Assembly: GCF_002968285.2 (NCBI RefSeq)
Contig: NZ_CP134400.1
Location: 1,302,001 to 1,366,000 of the forward strand
Direction of reading: 5' to 3'
DNA from: Mycobacterium sp. ITM-2016-00318
GTDB lineage: Bacteria > Actinomycetota > Actinomycetes > Mycobacteriales > Mycobacteriaceae
DNA length: 64,000 nucleotides
Shown here piece by piece: positions 46,517 through 54,789 of this stretch (positions are counted from its first letter, which is position 1; each line of letters opens with the position of its first letter). The position numbers were made by a program, and so were the translations under genes. The notes below the pieces were generated by a model that saw only the letters and a program-made list of their open reading frames with translations, had not been told where the DNA came from and ran no database searches.

Positions 46517-47135
46517 GCGCGTCCGGGATACCTGGCACGCGACCGACCATGTCGAGCAGCGCATGCGCGCAGGTGTCGGCGATCTGGCCGGCGTCGATGG
46601 ACGGATCCATGATGCGCTGCCTGCACATCTCCATCGTCATCGCGAGCCAGCCGTACATGGTCATCCGCACGTCGCGCTCCACCTTGGAGTCCAGCCCACT
46701 GCCGAGGGTGTGGTTCATCCGGTCCATCAGCCGGTTGACCTGACGCTCGTTGTCGGTGTCCTCGATGCCGCGCAGGACCGGGTCGGAGGTGCCCATGCCG
46801 ACGTAGGCCGCCCACGCGCCGTGCGGGTGCTGCTCGTCATAGCGCAGATAGGCCAGCACGCCCGCGCGCAGCTGCACGAACAGCGTCTGGCCCGCGATCG
46901 CCGGGGTGTTCGTCGCCTCGAACAGCCGGTCGCCCTCGGCCTTCACCACCGCGGCGAAGAACGCGCGCTTGTCGGGGAAGTAGTGGTACATCAGCGCGCG
47001 TGACACACCTGCGCGTTCGGCGATCTCGTCGATGCGGACTTCGTCGTAGGGGCGTTCACCGAACACCTTGGCGCCGAGGTCCAACAACTCACTCCGACGA
47101 TCGTCGGGGGAGAGCCGCCGCCCGGGTTCAGCCAC
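46479..47135 (-). CDS. TetR-family regulator (Rv3295 type)
   Basis: 218 aa with a well-formed N-terminal HTH (YDEVRIDEIAERAGVSRALM then YHYFPDKRAFF) and an all-helical ligand domain. Length and position between lhr and pcd match remembered Rv3295 (221 aa). It is divergent from the SRPBCC gene across 61 nt, so it may regulate itself or that neighbour. Confidence 0.88.
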   Translation of the reverse strand: MAEPGRRLSPDDRRSELLDLGAKVFGERPYDEVRIDEIAERAGVSRALMYHYFPDKRAFFAAVVKAEGDRLFEATNTPAIAGQTLFVQLRAGVLAYLRYDEQHPHGAWAAYVGMGTSDPVLRGIEDTDNERQVNRLMDRMNHTLGSGLDSKVERDVRMTMYGWLAMTMEMCRQRIMDPSIDAGQIADTCAHALLDMVGRVPGIPDALSEAVAFERRGT

Positions 47136-47196
47136 CCGGCCAGTCTAATTTGCGCGTGTACAACATCGGCTCAGACTGCGCCCGTACTGTGGCGCC

Positions 47197-47634
47197 GTGG
47201 CCGAGATACGCGTCGAACGCATCATCGCCGCGCCTCTAGAGCACGTCTTCGACTGGGTCGCCGATCCGGCCCATCTGACCGAAGCCAGGCTCATCCTCTG
47301 GGCCGGCTGGGCGAAGGGAACGCAGGCTGCTGGGCTGGGCGCCGTTCGGAACGCGATCGCGGCAGGTATGTGGCTGCGCGAGGAATACACCGCCTATGAC
47401 GCGCCGCGGAGCTACTCGTACCTGATCGTCCATTCGGTGCCGGCCCTCAACCACGATGGCGGCACACTGACGCTCACTCCCTCAGTCGATGGCACACACA
47501 TCGACTGGGTCACCGCGTTCACCCATCCGGTATGGGTGGGCGGCAAGGCGCTGGAGGCGGTGACGGCGCGGGCGATTCGGTCGGGCTTCGTCGAGATCCT
47601 CGACAGCTGCGCGAAAGCCCTCGAAACGCCCTAG
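47197..47634 (+). CDS. SRPBCC family protein
   Basis: 145 aa, GTG start. EIRVERIIAAPLEHVFDWVA is the usual SRPBCC opening; a conserved-looking HxxW stretch (DGTHIDWVTAFTHPVW) and a C-terminal helix follow. Ligand unknown. It lies alone between a divergent TetR gene and the convergent pcd gene, with which it shares a CTAG stop overlap. Confidence 0.77.
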   Translation: MAEIRVERIIAAPLEHVFDWVADPAHLTEARLILWAGWAKGTQAAGLGAVRNAIAAGMWLREEYTAYDAPRSYSYLIVHSVPALNHDGGTLTLTPSVDGTHIDWVTAFTHPVWVGGKALEAVTARAIRSGFVEILDSCAKALETP

Positions 47635-49172
47635 CCGAAGTGCACGCCCTGGGCCAAAGGCAGCTCGGAAGAGTAGTTGACGGTGTTGGTCGCCCTGCGC
47701 ATGTAAGCCTTCCATGCGTCCGAGCCGGACTCGCGGCCGCCACCGGTCTCCTTCTCGCCGCCGAAAGCTCCGCCGATCTCGGCTCCCGAGGTCCCGATGT
47801 TGACATTGGCGATGCCGCAGTCGGACCCCTCGGCCGACATGAACCGTTCGGCCTCGCGCATGTCGGAGGTGAAGATCGCCGATGAAAGTCCCTGCGGGAC
47901 AGCATTGTTCAACTCGATCGCCTCGTCCAGGTCGTCATAGGTGATCACGTACAGGATCGGCGCGAAGGTCTCCTGGTGCATCAGCTCCGTCTGCGAAGGC
48001 ATCCGCACCACGGCGGGGGCGACGTAGTAGGCGTTGTCGCCGAAATCGTGGCGCTCGCCGCCGAACACCTCACCGCCTTCGGCGCTGGCCAGCTCGAGCG
48101 CGCCGACCATGTCCCGGTATGACGTCTCGTGGATCAGCGGCCCGACGAGCGTGCCGTCGGCCTGAGGGTCGCCAATGGGCAGCTGGCGGTAGGCCGACAC
48201 GATCCGCTCGACGAGGGAGTCGGCGACCGAGGAGTGCACGATCAGCCTGCGCAGCGTCGTGCAGCGCTGCCCCGCGGTGCCCGCCGCGGAGAAGACGATG
48301 CCGCGTAGGGCCAGCTCGAGGTCGGCCGACGGCGTGACGACGGCGGCGTTGTTGCCGCCGAGTTCCAGCAGCACGCGGCCGAACCGCTGGGCCACCCGCG
48401 GACCGACCTGGCGGCCCATCCGCACGGAACCGGTTGCGCTGAGCAGAGCGACGCGCGGGTCGTCGACCAGGCGTTCGCCGACCTCACGCCCACCCATGAT
48501 CAGCCGGCTCACCGCGCGCGGCGCGCCGACGTCCTGCGCGGCCCGCTCGGCCAGCGCCTGGCAGGCGAGTGCCGTGAGCGGCGTGAGCTCCGACGGCTTC
48601 CACACCACGGTGTCACCGCAGACGAGGGCGACGGCGGCGTTCCACGACCACACCGCGACGGGAAAGTTGAAGGCGGTGATGACACCGACGACACCCAGCG
48701 GGTGCCAGGTCTCCATCAGCCGGTGTCCCGGCCGCTCCGAGGCGATGGTCCTGCCGTACAGCTGACGCGACAGACCGACGGCGAACTCGCAGATGTCGAT
48801 CATCTCCTGCACCTCGCCGAGGGCCTCCGAGGTGATCTTTCCCGCCTCGATGGTGACCAGCGCCGCGAGATCACTCTTGTGCTCCTTGAGCAGCTCGCCC
48901 AGGCGTGCGACCAGCGCGCCACGAACCGGTGCGGGGGTGGTGCGCCACGACGTGAACGCCTGCGCCGCTTCGGCGATCGCGGCCTCGGCCTGCTCCGGTG
49001 AGCTCTCCGGCACGGTGAACAGCACGTCGCCGGTGATCGGACTGCTTGCATGCACGCCGTGGGCGCCGGTCTCACCGAGTTCGACGCGTGAACCGACCGC
49101 CTGCAGGGCGTCACGGGCCTTCGCGCGAAGGTCGTCGGCCGTCGGGAGCGGTGATGTCTGAACGCTGGTCAT
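47631..49172 (-). CDS. pcd: aldehyde dehydrogenase, alpha-aminoadipate semialdehyde type
   Basis: 513-aa ALDH7-like NAD-dependent enzyme. FNFPVAVWSWNAAVALVCGD, catalytic Glu in LELGGNN and catalytic Cys in GTAGQRCTTLRRL are intact. It oxidises alpha-aminoadipate semialdehyde (piperideine-6-carboxylate) formed by Lat. The start overlaps the hglS stop by 4 nt (ATGA), so HglS and Pcd are made together, as in the Rv3292-Rv3293 pair. Confidence 0.93.
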   Translation of the reverse strand: MTSVQTSPLPTADDLRAKARDALQAVGSRVELGETGAHGVHASSPITGDVLFTVPESSPEQAEAAIAEAAQAFTSWRTTPAPVRGALVARLGELLKEHKSDLAALVTIEAGKITSEALGEVQEMIDICEFAVGLSRQLYGRTIASERPGHRLMETWHPLGVVGVITAFNFPVAVWSWNAAVALVCGDTVVWKPSELTPLTALACQALAERAAQDVGAPRAVSRLIMGGREVGERLVDDPRVALLSATGSVRMGRQVGPRVAQRFGRVLLELGGNNAAVVTPSADLELALRGIVFSAAGTAGQRCTTLRRLIVHSSVADSLVERIVSAYRQLPIGDPQADGTLVGPLIHETSYRDMVGALELASAEGGEVFGGERHDFGDNAYYVAPAVVRMPSQTELMHQETFAPILYVITYDDLDEAIELNNAVPQGLSSAIFTSDMREAERFMSAEGSDCGIANVNIGTSGAEIGGAFGGEKETGGGRESGSDAWKAYMRRATNTVNYSSELPLAQGVHFG

Positions 49173-50383
49173 GAGGATGCGACTTTCTCGTAGAGCTCGT
49201 AGGGATCGTGAATGTGGTGCCCGATCTGTCCCGCCATCCAATCGACGGTGTATTGATCCCGATCTTCCTGATTATCGGAGCCGTCCGGCTTCTGCGCGTC
49301 GATATCGAGATTCGATCGGAAAATCCCGGCCGCGGATGCGGGCAGGAAATCTTCATAGACAACGGGTTTGGACGGGTTGTCACCGTGGTAGTACGCCAGC
49401 CCGGCCGTCGCCATCCGGTCGTGGGTGGTGGGGAAGTAGTCGCCCCACACCTTCGCCGGATTCGGCGTGGCCATGGCCGCGTCGAAGCGACGGCGTCCCT
49501 CGGGGGTCAGTGCGACCCCCCGCGACTCCACCTCGCCGAACCGCACGCGCAGGGTGCCGTCGGCGACGCTGCCGTCGGCGTCGCGGAAGCGGCGAGGCTC
49601 GGCTAGCGCCCGAAACGACGTCTGGCGTAGCAGCACATCGGGACCGTCCCAGCGCGGCGGGCCCTGGATGGCGCCGGTCATCGTGATGCCGCGCGCCGTC
49701 ATCCGTCGGTACAACTCGTCGATGTCGAGGACGCGCGGCGTCAGGTGGTTGATGTGGGTGGAGGCAACCCCTGCGATGTCGGCGGCGACGGCCGACACCG
49801 CGGTCAGCTGCTCGTACCAGCCGCGATCGATCGGTTCACGGGAGAGCGCGAATGCGGCGACCGCCGAGGCGACGAACCGCCGCGCCCGGTCGGGTTCGGC
49901 GCCGCCTGCTTCGGCGATGCACCTGGCCTCGGCGATCAAGGCGGAGTCGAACAGCCGGCGCCCGGCAAGGAACCGCTCGACCCGCGCGCGCATCTCGGGG
50001 GAGAAGAAGCGGGTGTCGGCCGTGGCCAGCATGGACGTGAAAATCCGAAACGGATTGCGCGCCAGCTGATCCGCGTCGATCGGCCGGAACGCCGTCGACA
50101 TGACAGGTACGGGTGGGGTGGCATCACGGAGATCGTAGAACCCGACGGGGTGCATTCCGAACGCCGCGAACAGGTCGGCGACATCGGCGAGTTCGCGGAC
50201 ATTGCCGACACGGATCGCACCGTGACGTTCGGCGGACACCCGCTGCGAACCGCCGAGTTCGCGGTTCACCTCAGCGCTGACCTCGAGAAGGGTGGTGTAC
50301 GCGGGCACCTCCGTGCCGTACATCCGGGACAGCGCAGCGGCGAATTCGGCGCGCAGCCGCCATGTTTCGATTGGTTTGCTCAT
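49169..50383 (-). CDS. hglS: 2-oxoadipate dioxygenase/decarboxylase (HglS, DUF1338)
   Basis: 404-aa VOC-fold Fe(II) enzyme of the DUF1338/YdcJ family. ERHGAIR carries the metal His and the substrate Arg four residues later; THINHLTPRV gives the second His, and a Glu in VRFGEVESRG is a candidate third ligand. Known members convert 2-oxoadipate to D-2-hydroxyglutarate in lysine catabolism. Its coupling to pcd, and the lat gene nearby, fit that step. It is divergent from lrpA across 30 nt, where LrpA probably acts. Equivalent to Rv3292. Confidence 0.88.
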   Translation of the reverse strand: MSKPIETWRLRAEFAAALSRMYGTEVPAYTTLLEVSAEVNRELGGSQRVSAERHGAIRVGNVRELADVADLFAAFGMHPVGFYDLRDATPPVPVMSTAFRPIDADQLARNPFRIFTSMLATADTRFFSPEMRARVERFLAGRRLFDSALIAEARCIAEAGGAEPDRARRFVASAVAAFALSREPIDRGWYEQLTAVSAVAADIAGVASTHINHLTPRVLDIDELYRRMTARGITMTGAIQGPPRWDGPDVLLRQTSFRALAEPRRFRDADGSVADGTLRVRFGEVESRGVALTPEGRRRFDAAMATPNPAKVWGDYFPTTHDRMATAGLAYYHGDNPSKPVVYEDFLPASAAGIFRSNLDIDAQKPDGSDNQEDRDQYTVDWMAGQIGHHIHDPYELYEKVASS

Positions 50384-50413
50384 TGCCCACGCCCGAAAGG
50401 ATAGGGTGCGGCC

Positions 50414-50866
50414 ATGAGCGAAGAGCTCGATGAGATCGACCGGATCCTGGCCCGCGAACTCGTCGCAGATGGCCGGGCCACGCTGGCGCAGCTCGCGGCG
50501 ACGGCGGGACTTTCGGTGTCCGCGGTCCAGTCACGCGTGCGACGGCTCGAGGCGCGGGGCGTGGTGACGGGATACACCGCCCGGATCAACCCCGAGGCCG
50601 TTGGGCACATGCTGTCGGCGTTCGTGGCCATCTCTCCTATCGATCCCTCTCAGCCCGATGATGCGCCCGCCCGTCTCGAACACATCGAGGCCATCGAGTC
50701 GTGTCACTCGGTGGCGGGCGAGGAAAGCTATGTCCTCCTGGTGCGTGTCGAGTCGGCGCGGGCGCTGGAAGACCTGTTGCAGCAGATCCGCACGGCCGCC
50801 AATGTGCGCACTCGAAGCACCATCATCTTACAGACTTTTTACGCAGGACGCGAGCATATCCCGTAA
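50414..50866 (+). CDS. lrpA: Lrp/AsnC-family regulator LrpA
   Basis: 150 aa, the length recalled for M. tuberculosis LrpA (Rv3291c). The N-terminal HTH (TLAQLAATAGLSVSAVQSRV) is followed by a RAM ligand-binding domain (SCHSVAGEESYVLLVRV). It lies between hglS-pcd and lat and is expected to control both in response to lysine or another amino acid, forming octamers on DNA. Confidence 0.94.
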   Translation: MSEELDEIDRILARELVADGRATLAQLAATAGLSVSAVQSRVRRLEARGVVTGYTARINPEAVGHMLSAFVAISPIDPSQPDDAPARLEHIEAIESCHSVAGEESYVLLVRVESARALEDLLQQIRTAANVRTRSTIILQTFYAGREHIP

Positions 50867-50919
50867 TTCTTCCGGTCAGCTGGCGTATCAACCGTAAAAG
50901 ATGCGCTAAGATCGTCGGC

Positions 50920-52284
50920 ATGACCGCCGTGATGACCCCTGCCGAAAAGACAGCCGCCGTCCCCGCCATCCGCTCGGCCGACGTGCGCGAGGTGCTGGCT
51001 CGCAGCATCCTCGCCGACGGTCTCGATTTCGTACTCGACATCGAGCGCTCGTCCGGCTCGAACCTCGTCGACGCCCGAACCGGCGAGCGCTACCTCGACA
51101 TGTTCACGTTCTTCGCGTCTTCGGCGCTGGGGATGAACCATCCAGCACTGGCCGAGGACGAGGCGTTTCGCGCCGAGCTCGCCGCCGCGGCGGTGAACAA
51201 GCCGAGTAACTCCGACGTGTACAGCGTTCCGATGGCGCGCTTCGTCGACACGTTCGCCCGCGTGCTGGGCGACCCCGCCCTTCCGCACCTGTTCTTCGTC
51301 GACGGCGGGGCGCTGGCCGTCGAGAACGCGCTGAAGGTGGCGTTCGACTGGAAGAGCAGGCTCAACGAGTCGCGCGGCCTGGCCGGTTCGTCCTCCTCGC
51401 GTGCGGGTGACCCCGAGCTCGGCACCAAGGTGCTCCATCTGCGCGGCGCCTTCCACGGCCGCAGCGGGTACACGCTGTCGCTGACCAACACCGACCCGAA
51501 CAAGGTCGCGCGGTTCCCGAAGTTCGACTGGCCGCGCATCGATTCGCCGTACGTCCGCCCCGACGCCGATATGGATGCGCTGGAGGCCGAGTCACTGCGG
51601 CAGGCGCGCGCGGCCTTCGAGGCCAACCCGCACGACATCGCCTGCTTCATCGCCGAGCCCATTCAGGGCGAGGGCGGCGACCGGCACATCCGTCCCGAGT
51701 TCTTTGCCGCGATGCGCGAGCTGTGCGACGAGTTCGACGCGCTGCTCATCTTCGACGAGGTGCAGACCGGCTGTGGTTTGACCGGAACAGCCTGGGCCTA
51801 CCAGCAACTGGGCGTGACGCCCGATGTGGTCGCGTTCGGTAAGAAGACCCAGGTATGCGGAATCATGGCGGGCCGCCGCGTCGACGAGGTCGCCGACAAC
51901 GTGTTCGCGGTCAGCTCGCGGATCAACTCGACATGGGGCGGCAATCTGGTGGACATGGTCCGCTCGCGCCGGATCCTCGAGGTCATCGAGTCCGACGGGC
52001 TGATGGCGCACGCCGCAGACGCGGGGCGCTACCTGCACGCCCGGCTCGACGAACTCGCCGCCGAGTTTCCCGAACTGGTGCGCGACGTGCGCGGCCGCGG
52101 GCTGATGCGCGCATTCAGCCTGCCGTCGGGTGAGCAGCGCGACGAGCTGATCCGCAGGCTGTGGGACCGCCGCGTGGTGATGCTGGCCAGCGGAGAGGAC
52201 AGCGTCCGGTTCCGGCCCGCGCTGACGGTGTCGTACGCCGAGATCGACGAGGCGGTCGCGACGGTGCGCGAGGCGCTGCGCTAA
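50920..52284 (+). CDS. lat: L-lysine epsilon-aminotransferase
   Basis: 454-aa class III PLP enzyme (M. tuberculosis Lat, 449 aa). The PLP lysine is in VAFGKKTQVCGIMAG, the cofactor Asp in LLIFDEVQTGCGLTG, and the substrate region SALGMNHPALAEDEAFRAEL is family-specific. It transfers the epsilon-amino group of lysine to 2-oxoglutarate. The ATG at 50920 is preferred over upstream in-frame starts inside lrpA. A TAAGAT 11 nt before the start might be the -10 of its own promoter. Its stop overlaps that of the convergent nuclease gene by 4 nt. Confidence 0.94.
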   Translation: MTAVMTPAEKTAAVPAIRSADVREVLARSILADGLDFVLDIERSSGSNLVDARTGERYLDMFTFFASSALGMNHPALAEDEAFRAELAAAAVNKPSNSDVYSVPMARFVDTFARVLGDPALPHLFFVDGGALAVENALKVAFDWKSRLNESRGLAGSSSSRAGDPELGTKVLHLRGAFHGRSGYTLSLTNTDPNKVARFPKFDWPRIDSPYVRPDADMDALEAESLRQARAAFEANPHDIACFIAEPIQGEGGDRHIRPEFFAAMRELCDEFDALLIFDEVQTGCGLTGTAWAYQQLGVTPDVVAFGKKTQVCGIMAGRRVDEVADNVFAVSSRINSTWGGNLVDMVRSRRILEVIESDGLMAHAADAGRYLHARLDELAAEFPELVRDVRGRGLMRAFSLPSGEQRDELIRRLWDRRVVMLASGEDSVRFRPALTVSYAEIDEAVATVREALR

Positions 52285-52883
52285 AGGGCCGTGGGCGCCG
52301 ACGGCTCGGTGAGCCGTCGGATGATCGATCGCAGCCGCGGCAGCTCCGACCCGCCGACGAGCGCACAGCCGTGCAGTTGCGCGAGTTTGACTGCAGCCGG
52401 GGTGAACGCGTGGTTGGTGACGACCATGGTCTTGGTACACCCGTGCATCGGCGCGCCGGCGACGACCTCCTGCACGGCACCCGAGCCGACTGGTCGTGAC
52501 TGCCGTTTGCACTGCACCGCAAGGCGTTCGGGCCGGTGCCCGACGATCAGGTCGACGCCCCAGTCCCCGGTTACCGCGGTCATGATCACGGGTACGCCGC
52601 ACGACCGGGCGATGCGCGCCACGTGATCCTCGAACTCCATGCCGGACATGGCCAACGCCGCAGGGGCTTCTCGGGGGCCGGGGGTGAACGCGCCCGTGAC
52701 GGCCGCCAGCAGGAACCGCGGCGCGGCGGCGAGCAGCACAGGCACAACGGCCGCGGCGACGAGGCTCCATGCCAAATCGACACCGAGTTGGTAGGCGGCC
52801 AGACCGGATGCGACACCGACGGCCGAGTACACCTTCGCCCTGGTGCCGATCACGACGCGAATGCTAGGTCCGCCGACCGACAA
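52281..52883 (-). CDS. membrane-anchored Mrr-like restriction endonuclease-fold protein
   Basis: 200 aa. Two N-terminal hydrophobic helices (VYSAVGVASGLAAY and LAWSLVAAAVVPVLLAAAPR) precede a PD-(D/E)xK domain of the Mrr type. FEDHVARIARSCG, GDWGVDLIVGHRPERLAVQC and KRQS place the catalytic D...QxK. The TTG start at 52883 is the longest option; a GTG at 52853 would give 190 aa. It could degrade foreign DNA at the membrane, like other small Mrr proteins; substrate unknown. Confidence 0.75.
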   Translation of the reverse strand: MSVGGPSIRVVIGTRAKVYSAVGVASGLAAYQLGVDLAWSLVAAAVVPVLLAAAPRFLLAAVTGAFTPGPREAPAALAMSGMEFEDHVARIARSCGVPVIMTAVTGDWGVDLIVGHRPERLAVQCKRQSRPVGSGAVQEVVAGAPMHGCTKTMVVTNHAFTPAAVKLAQLHGCALVGGSELPRLRSIIRRLTEPSAPTAL

Positions 52884-52936
52884 GCAGCGGTTACGCAGGG
52901 TCGCGGGCGTGTCGATTCGCCACGCCGCGAGCCGAG

Positions 52937-52961
52937 GTTTATCGCCGCGTAACCAGGGGAA
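52937..52961 (+). promoter_or_regulatory. SigF-type promoter before the Rv3289c-like gene
   Basis: GTTT (52937-52940), a 16-nt spacer and GGGAA (52957-52961) match the mycobacterial SigF consensus GTTT-N15-17-GGGTA in all but one base, ending 10 nt before the GTG start. The predicted transcript is almost leaderless. Confidence 0.6.
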
Positions 52962-52971
52962 TTAGCTAGCC

Positions 52972-53340
52972 GTGTACCGCACAACGGACGACCTGCGCCA
53001 CGGCGACACCGCCGTTCGCGAAGGTGTGATCGATGCCGTCCGCTTCGGCGCGGGCGTCGTGGTGGCCGCGCTCGTGCTGATGGCGGTCGCCGAGGTGTGG
53101 ATCGGCACCTGTGGAGCATCGACCTTCGATGCGCTTGCCTGCGGTACACCGCAAACTACCGTTCTCGCCCTCGGCGCCCCCCTGATCCTGTTGGCAGGCG
53201 GCTTGCGCGCATTCCACCGGACTTACGTGGTTCGGCGGAGCCACGGCATCGCATGGCCGTGGCAGGGGGCGGGTTGGTTCCTCATGGCCGCGATGCTGCT
53301 GGTTCTTGCCAAGAGCGTGCCACTCATCGCGATGCCCTGA
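52972..53340 (+). CDS. small membrane protein (Rv3289c type)
   Basis: 122 aa, GTG start. Three or so hydrophobic segments are visible: VRFGAGVVVAALVLMAVAEV, VLALGAPLILLAGGLRAF and GWFLMAAMLLVLAKSVPLIA. Size and position match the gene that starts the sigF operon in M. tuberculosis (Rv3289c). It carries a SigF-like promoter and is followed 14 nt later by a flavodoxin-like gene. Confidence 0.8.
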   Translation: MYRTTDDLRHGDTAVREGVIDAVRFGAGVVVAALVLMAVAEVWIGTCGASTFDALACGTPQTTVLALGAPLILLAGGLRAFHRTYVVRRSHGIAWPWQGAGWFLMAAMLLVLAKSVPLIAMP

Positions 53341-53354
53341 CTGAAAGGCATTGC

Positions 53355-53981
53355 ATGCCCGACAATTCACAGCAATCGCTGAACGCCGTCGCGCTGGTGT
53401 GCAGCCTGAAAGCCAGTCCAGCCCCGTCGAGCAGCGAGCTGATGGCCGAGCACGTCTGTCAGCAGTTGCGCAGTCACGGAGTGAAGACCGACACGCTGCG
53501 TTGTGCCGACTACTCCATTTCGCCCGGTGTCGAGGCCGACATGGGTGACGGCGACGAATGGCCGAAGATCCGGGAGCGCGTGCTGGCGGCCGACATCGTG
53601 CTGCTGTCGACCCCTGTCTGGCTCGGACATCCGTCGAGCATCACCCAGCGTGTGCTCGAACGCCTCGACGCCGATCTGTCCACGGCCGACGACGAAGGCA
53701 GGCCGATCATGTACGGCAAGGTCGCTCTCGTTTCTGTCGTCGGCAACGAGGACGGTGCTCACAAGGTGTTCGCCGACTGCGCGCAGGGCCTCAACGACGT
53801 CGGCTTCTCGTTCGCGGCTCAGGCGAACACGTACTGGAACGGCGAAGCGATGCAGAGCAAGAACTACAACGACCTCGACGAGGTGCCCGAGCCCGTGGCG
53901 AAGACGACGGCGTCGGCCGCGCGAAACGCCGCCCATCTGGCTGGGCTGTTGAAGACGAAGCAGTTCCCGGCCCAGCAGTGA
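53355..53981 (+). CDS. flavodoxin-fold NAD(P)H-dependent FMN reductase-like protein
   Basis: 208 aa. ALVCSLKASPAPSSSELMAE is the phosphate-binding turn after strand 1, LLSTPVWLGHPSSITQRVLE is the FMN-ribityl loop, and VGNEDGAHKVF is the third FMN contact, as in WrbA/NADPH-FMN reductases. It likely detoxifies quinones or reduces flavins under stress. It lies between the Rv3289c-like gene and usfY, an insertion relative to M. tuberculosis order. Confidence 0.83.
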   Translation: MPDNSQQSLNAVALVCSLKASPAPSSSELMAEHVCQQLRSHGVKTDTLRCADYSISPGVEADMGDGDEWPKIRERVLAADIVLLSTPVWLGHPSSITQRVLERLDADLSTADDEGRPIMYGKVALVSVVGNEDGAHKVFADCAQGLNDVGFSFAAQANTYWNGEAMQSKNYNDLDEVPEPVAKTTASAARNAAHLAGLLKTKQFPAQQ

Positions 53982-53986
53982 TGTCA

Positions 53987-54011
53987 GATTCGCGGCCAAC
54001 GCCTTCGGGTA
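53987..54011 (+). promoter_or_regulatory. SigF-type promoter before usfY
   Basis: GATT (53987-53990), 16 nt, then GGGTA (54007-54011). The -10 is a perfect SigF match and the -35 differs in one base. GGTAG-TT-CTACC (54008-54019), a small perfect inverted repeat, begins inside the -10. UsfY is a known SigF-dependent product in mycobacteria. Confidence 0.6.
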
Positions 54012-54070
54012 GTTCTACCGTGGGACACATCCCCCTATTGCGGGCAAGAAGTGTGGCGGAAGGAGCAGCC

Positions 54071-54379
54071 ATGAAAAGCCCAGAAGATCCCGTCGACCAT
54101 GCGAGGACCACCCGGCCGCATGCCGGGGAGTCGATGACCGACACGAAGAACATGCCGGCGCTGATCGTCATCGGCGTGGCGCTGGCGTCCTTCGTCGGCG
54201 CTCTGGCCGCGCACGCGACGAACCATCACAGCACCGGCCTGGTGTTCGGTTCGGTGTCGGCCGTGCTGCTGGCCATTGGGCTGGTGTGGTTGGCCGTCGA
54301 GCACCGACGGGTGCGCGGCATCGAACAACGCTGGTATGCCGAACATCCCGACGCGCAGAAGCAGCGCCCGAGCAGCTGA
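54071..54379 (+). CDS. usfY: UsfY, SigF-associated small membrane protein
   Basis: 102 aa. The opening DPVDHARTTRPHAGESMTD, two hydrophobic helices (ALIVIGVALASFVGALAA and TGLVFGSVSAVLLAIGLVWL) and the closing RWYAEHPDAQKQR match remembered UsfY. The start has GGAAGGAG 5-12 nt upstream. In M. tuberculosis usfY precedes rsbW-sigF; here a terminator follows it instead, so it has been uncoupled from sigF. Function unknown; stress-induced. Confidence 0.86.
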   Translation: MKSPEDPVDHARTTRPHAGESMTDTKNMPALIVIGVALASFVGALAAHATNHHSTGLVFGSVSAVLLAIGLVWLAVEHRRVRGIEQRWYAEHPDAQKQRPSS

Positions 54380-54390
54380 GCGCCAGGCAC

Positions 54391-54428
54391 GAGAAAAGTC
54401 CCAGCCGGTTTCCCGGCTGGGACTTCTC
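54391..54428. terminator. strong bidirectional terminator between usfY and csbD
   Basis: AAGTCCCAGCCGG (54396-54408) and CCGGCTGGGACTT (54413-54425) form a perfect 13-bp stem with a TTTC loop, extended by GAG/CTC after two unpaired As. It sits between two convergent genes and would stop both transcripts; a run of Ts is short on either side. Confidence 0.85.
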
Positions 54429-54442
54429 GTCAGTGCCAACTG

Positions 54443-54679
54443 CTACTGGTTGGACTCTTGCCGCTTCTCGGCTGCCTTTGCGCTGCCGCGCGCGGCGTCG
54501 GCCTCGGCTTCCTTCTTGGCGGCGTCCTGCTGGGCGTCGGCCTTGTCCTGCTGAGCCTTGCCCTCGCGGACCACGTCATCACGGCCGGTCACGGTGCCGA
54601 CCGCTTCTTTGGCCTTGCCCTTGACGTCTTCGACGGCGCCCTTGACGCCTTCCGCCGGGCCACTGTTCTTCTCGGTCAT
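54443..54679 (-). CDS. CsbD-family stress protein (microaggregate-binding protein 1-like)
   Basis: 78-aa, very hydrophilic, Lys/Glu/Ala-rich protein: EGVKGAVEDVKGKAKEAVGT, VTGRDDVVREGKAQQDKADA, with coiled heptads to the end. This is the CsbD/Mbp1 type made in bulk under general stress. GAGAGGTG precedes the ATG. A SigF-like promoter lies 86 nt upstream, inside the end of the PRC-barrel gene. Confidence 0.88.
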   Translation of the reverse strand: MTEKNSGPAEGVKGAVEDVKGKAKEAVGTVTGRDDVVREGKAQQDKADAQQDAAKKEAEADAARGSAKAAEKRQESNQ

Positions 54680-54764
54680 GTTTCACCTCTCCGCTGACGA
54701 TCAGCTGGGGTTTTGCCCACTTCGTAGGCGACACACAGGACCACTTGCCCGTGCACCGGTTGGG

Positions 54765-54789
54765 TTCCCGAGGCGCCGAAAGGCTAAAC
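54765..54789 (-). promoter_or_regulatory. SigF-type promoter for csbD
   Basis: On the minus strand GTTT (54789-54786), exactly 16 nt, then GGGAA (54769-54765). The -35 and spacing are perfect and the -10 differs in one base. It overlaps the stop codon of the upstream PRC-barrel gene and gives csbD a leader of roughly 80 nt. Confidence 0.6.

Noticed and set aside
50701..50919. Earlier start for lat inside lrpA
   Set aside because: It would read lrpA codons in another frame; Lat-like sequence starts at the ATG at 50920.
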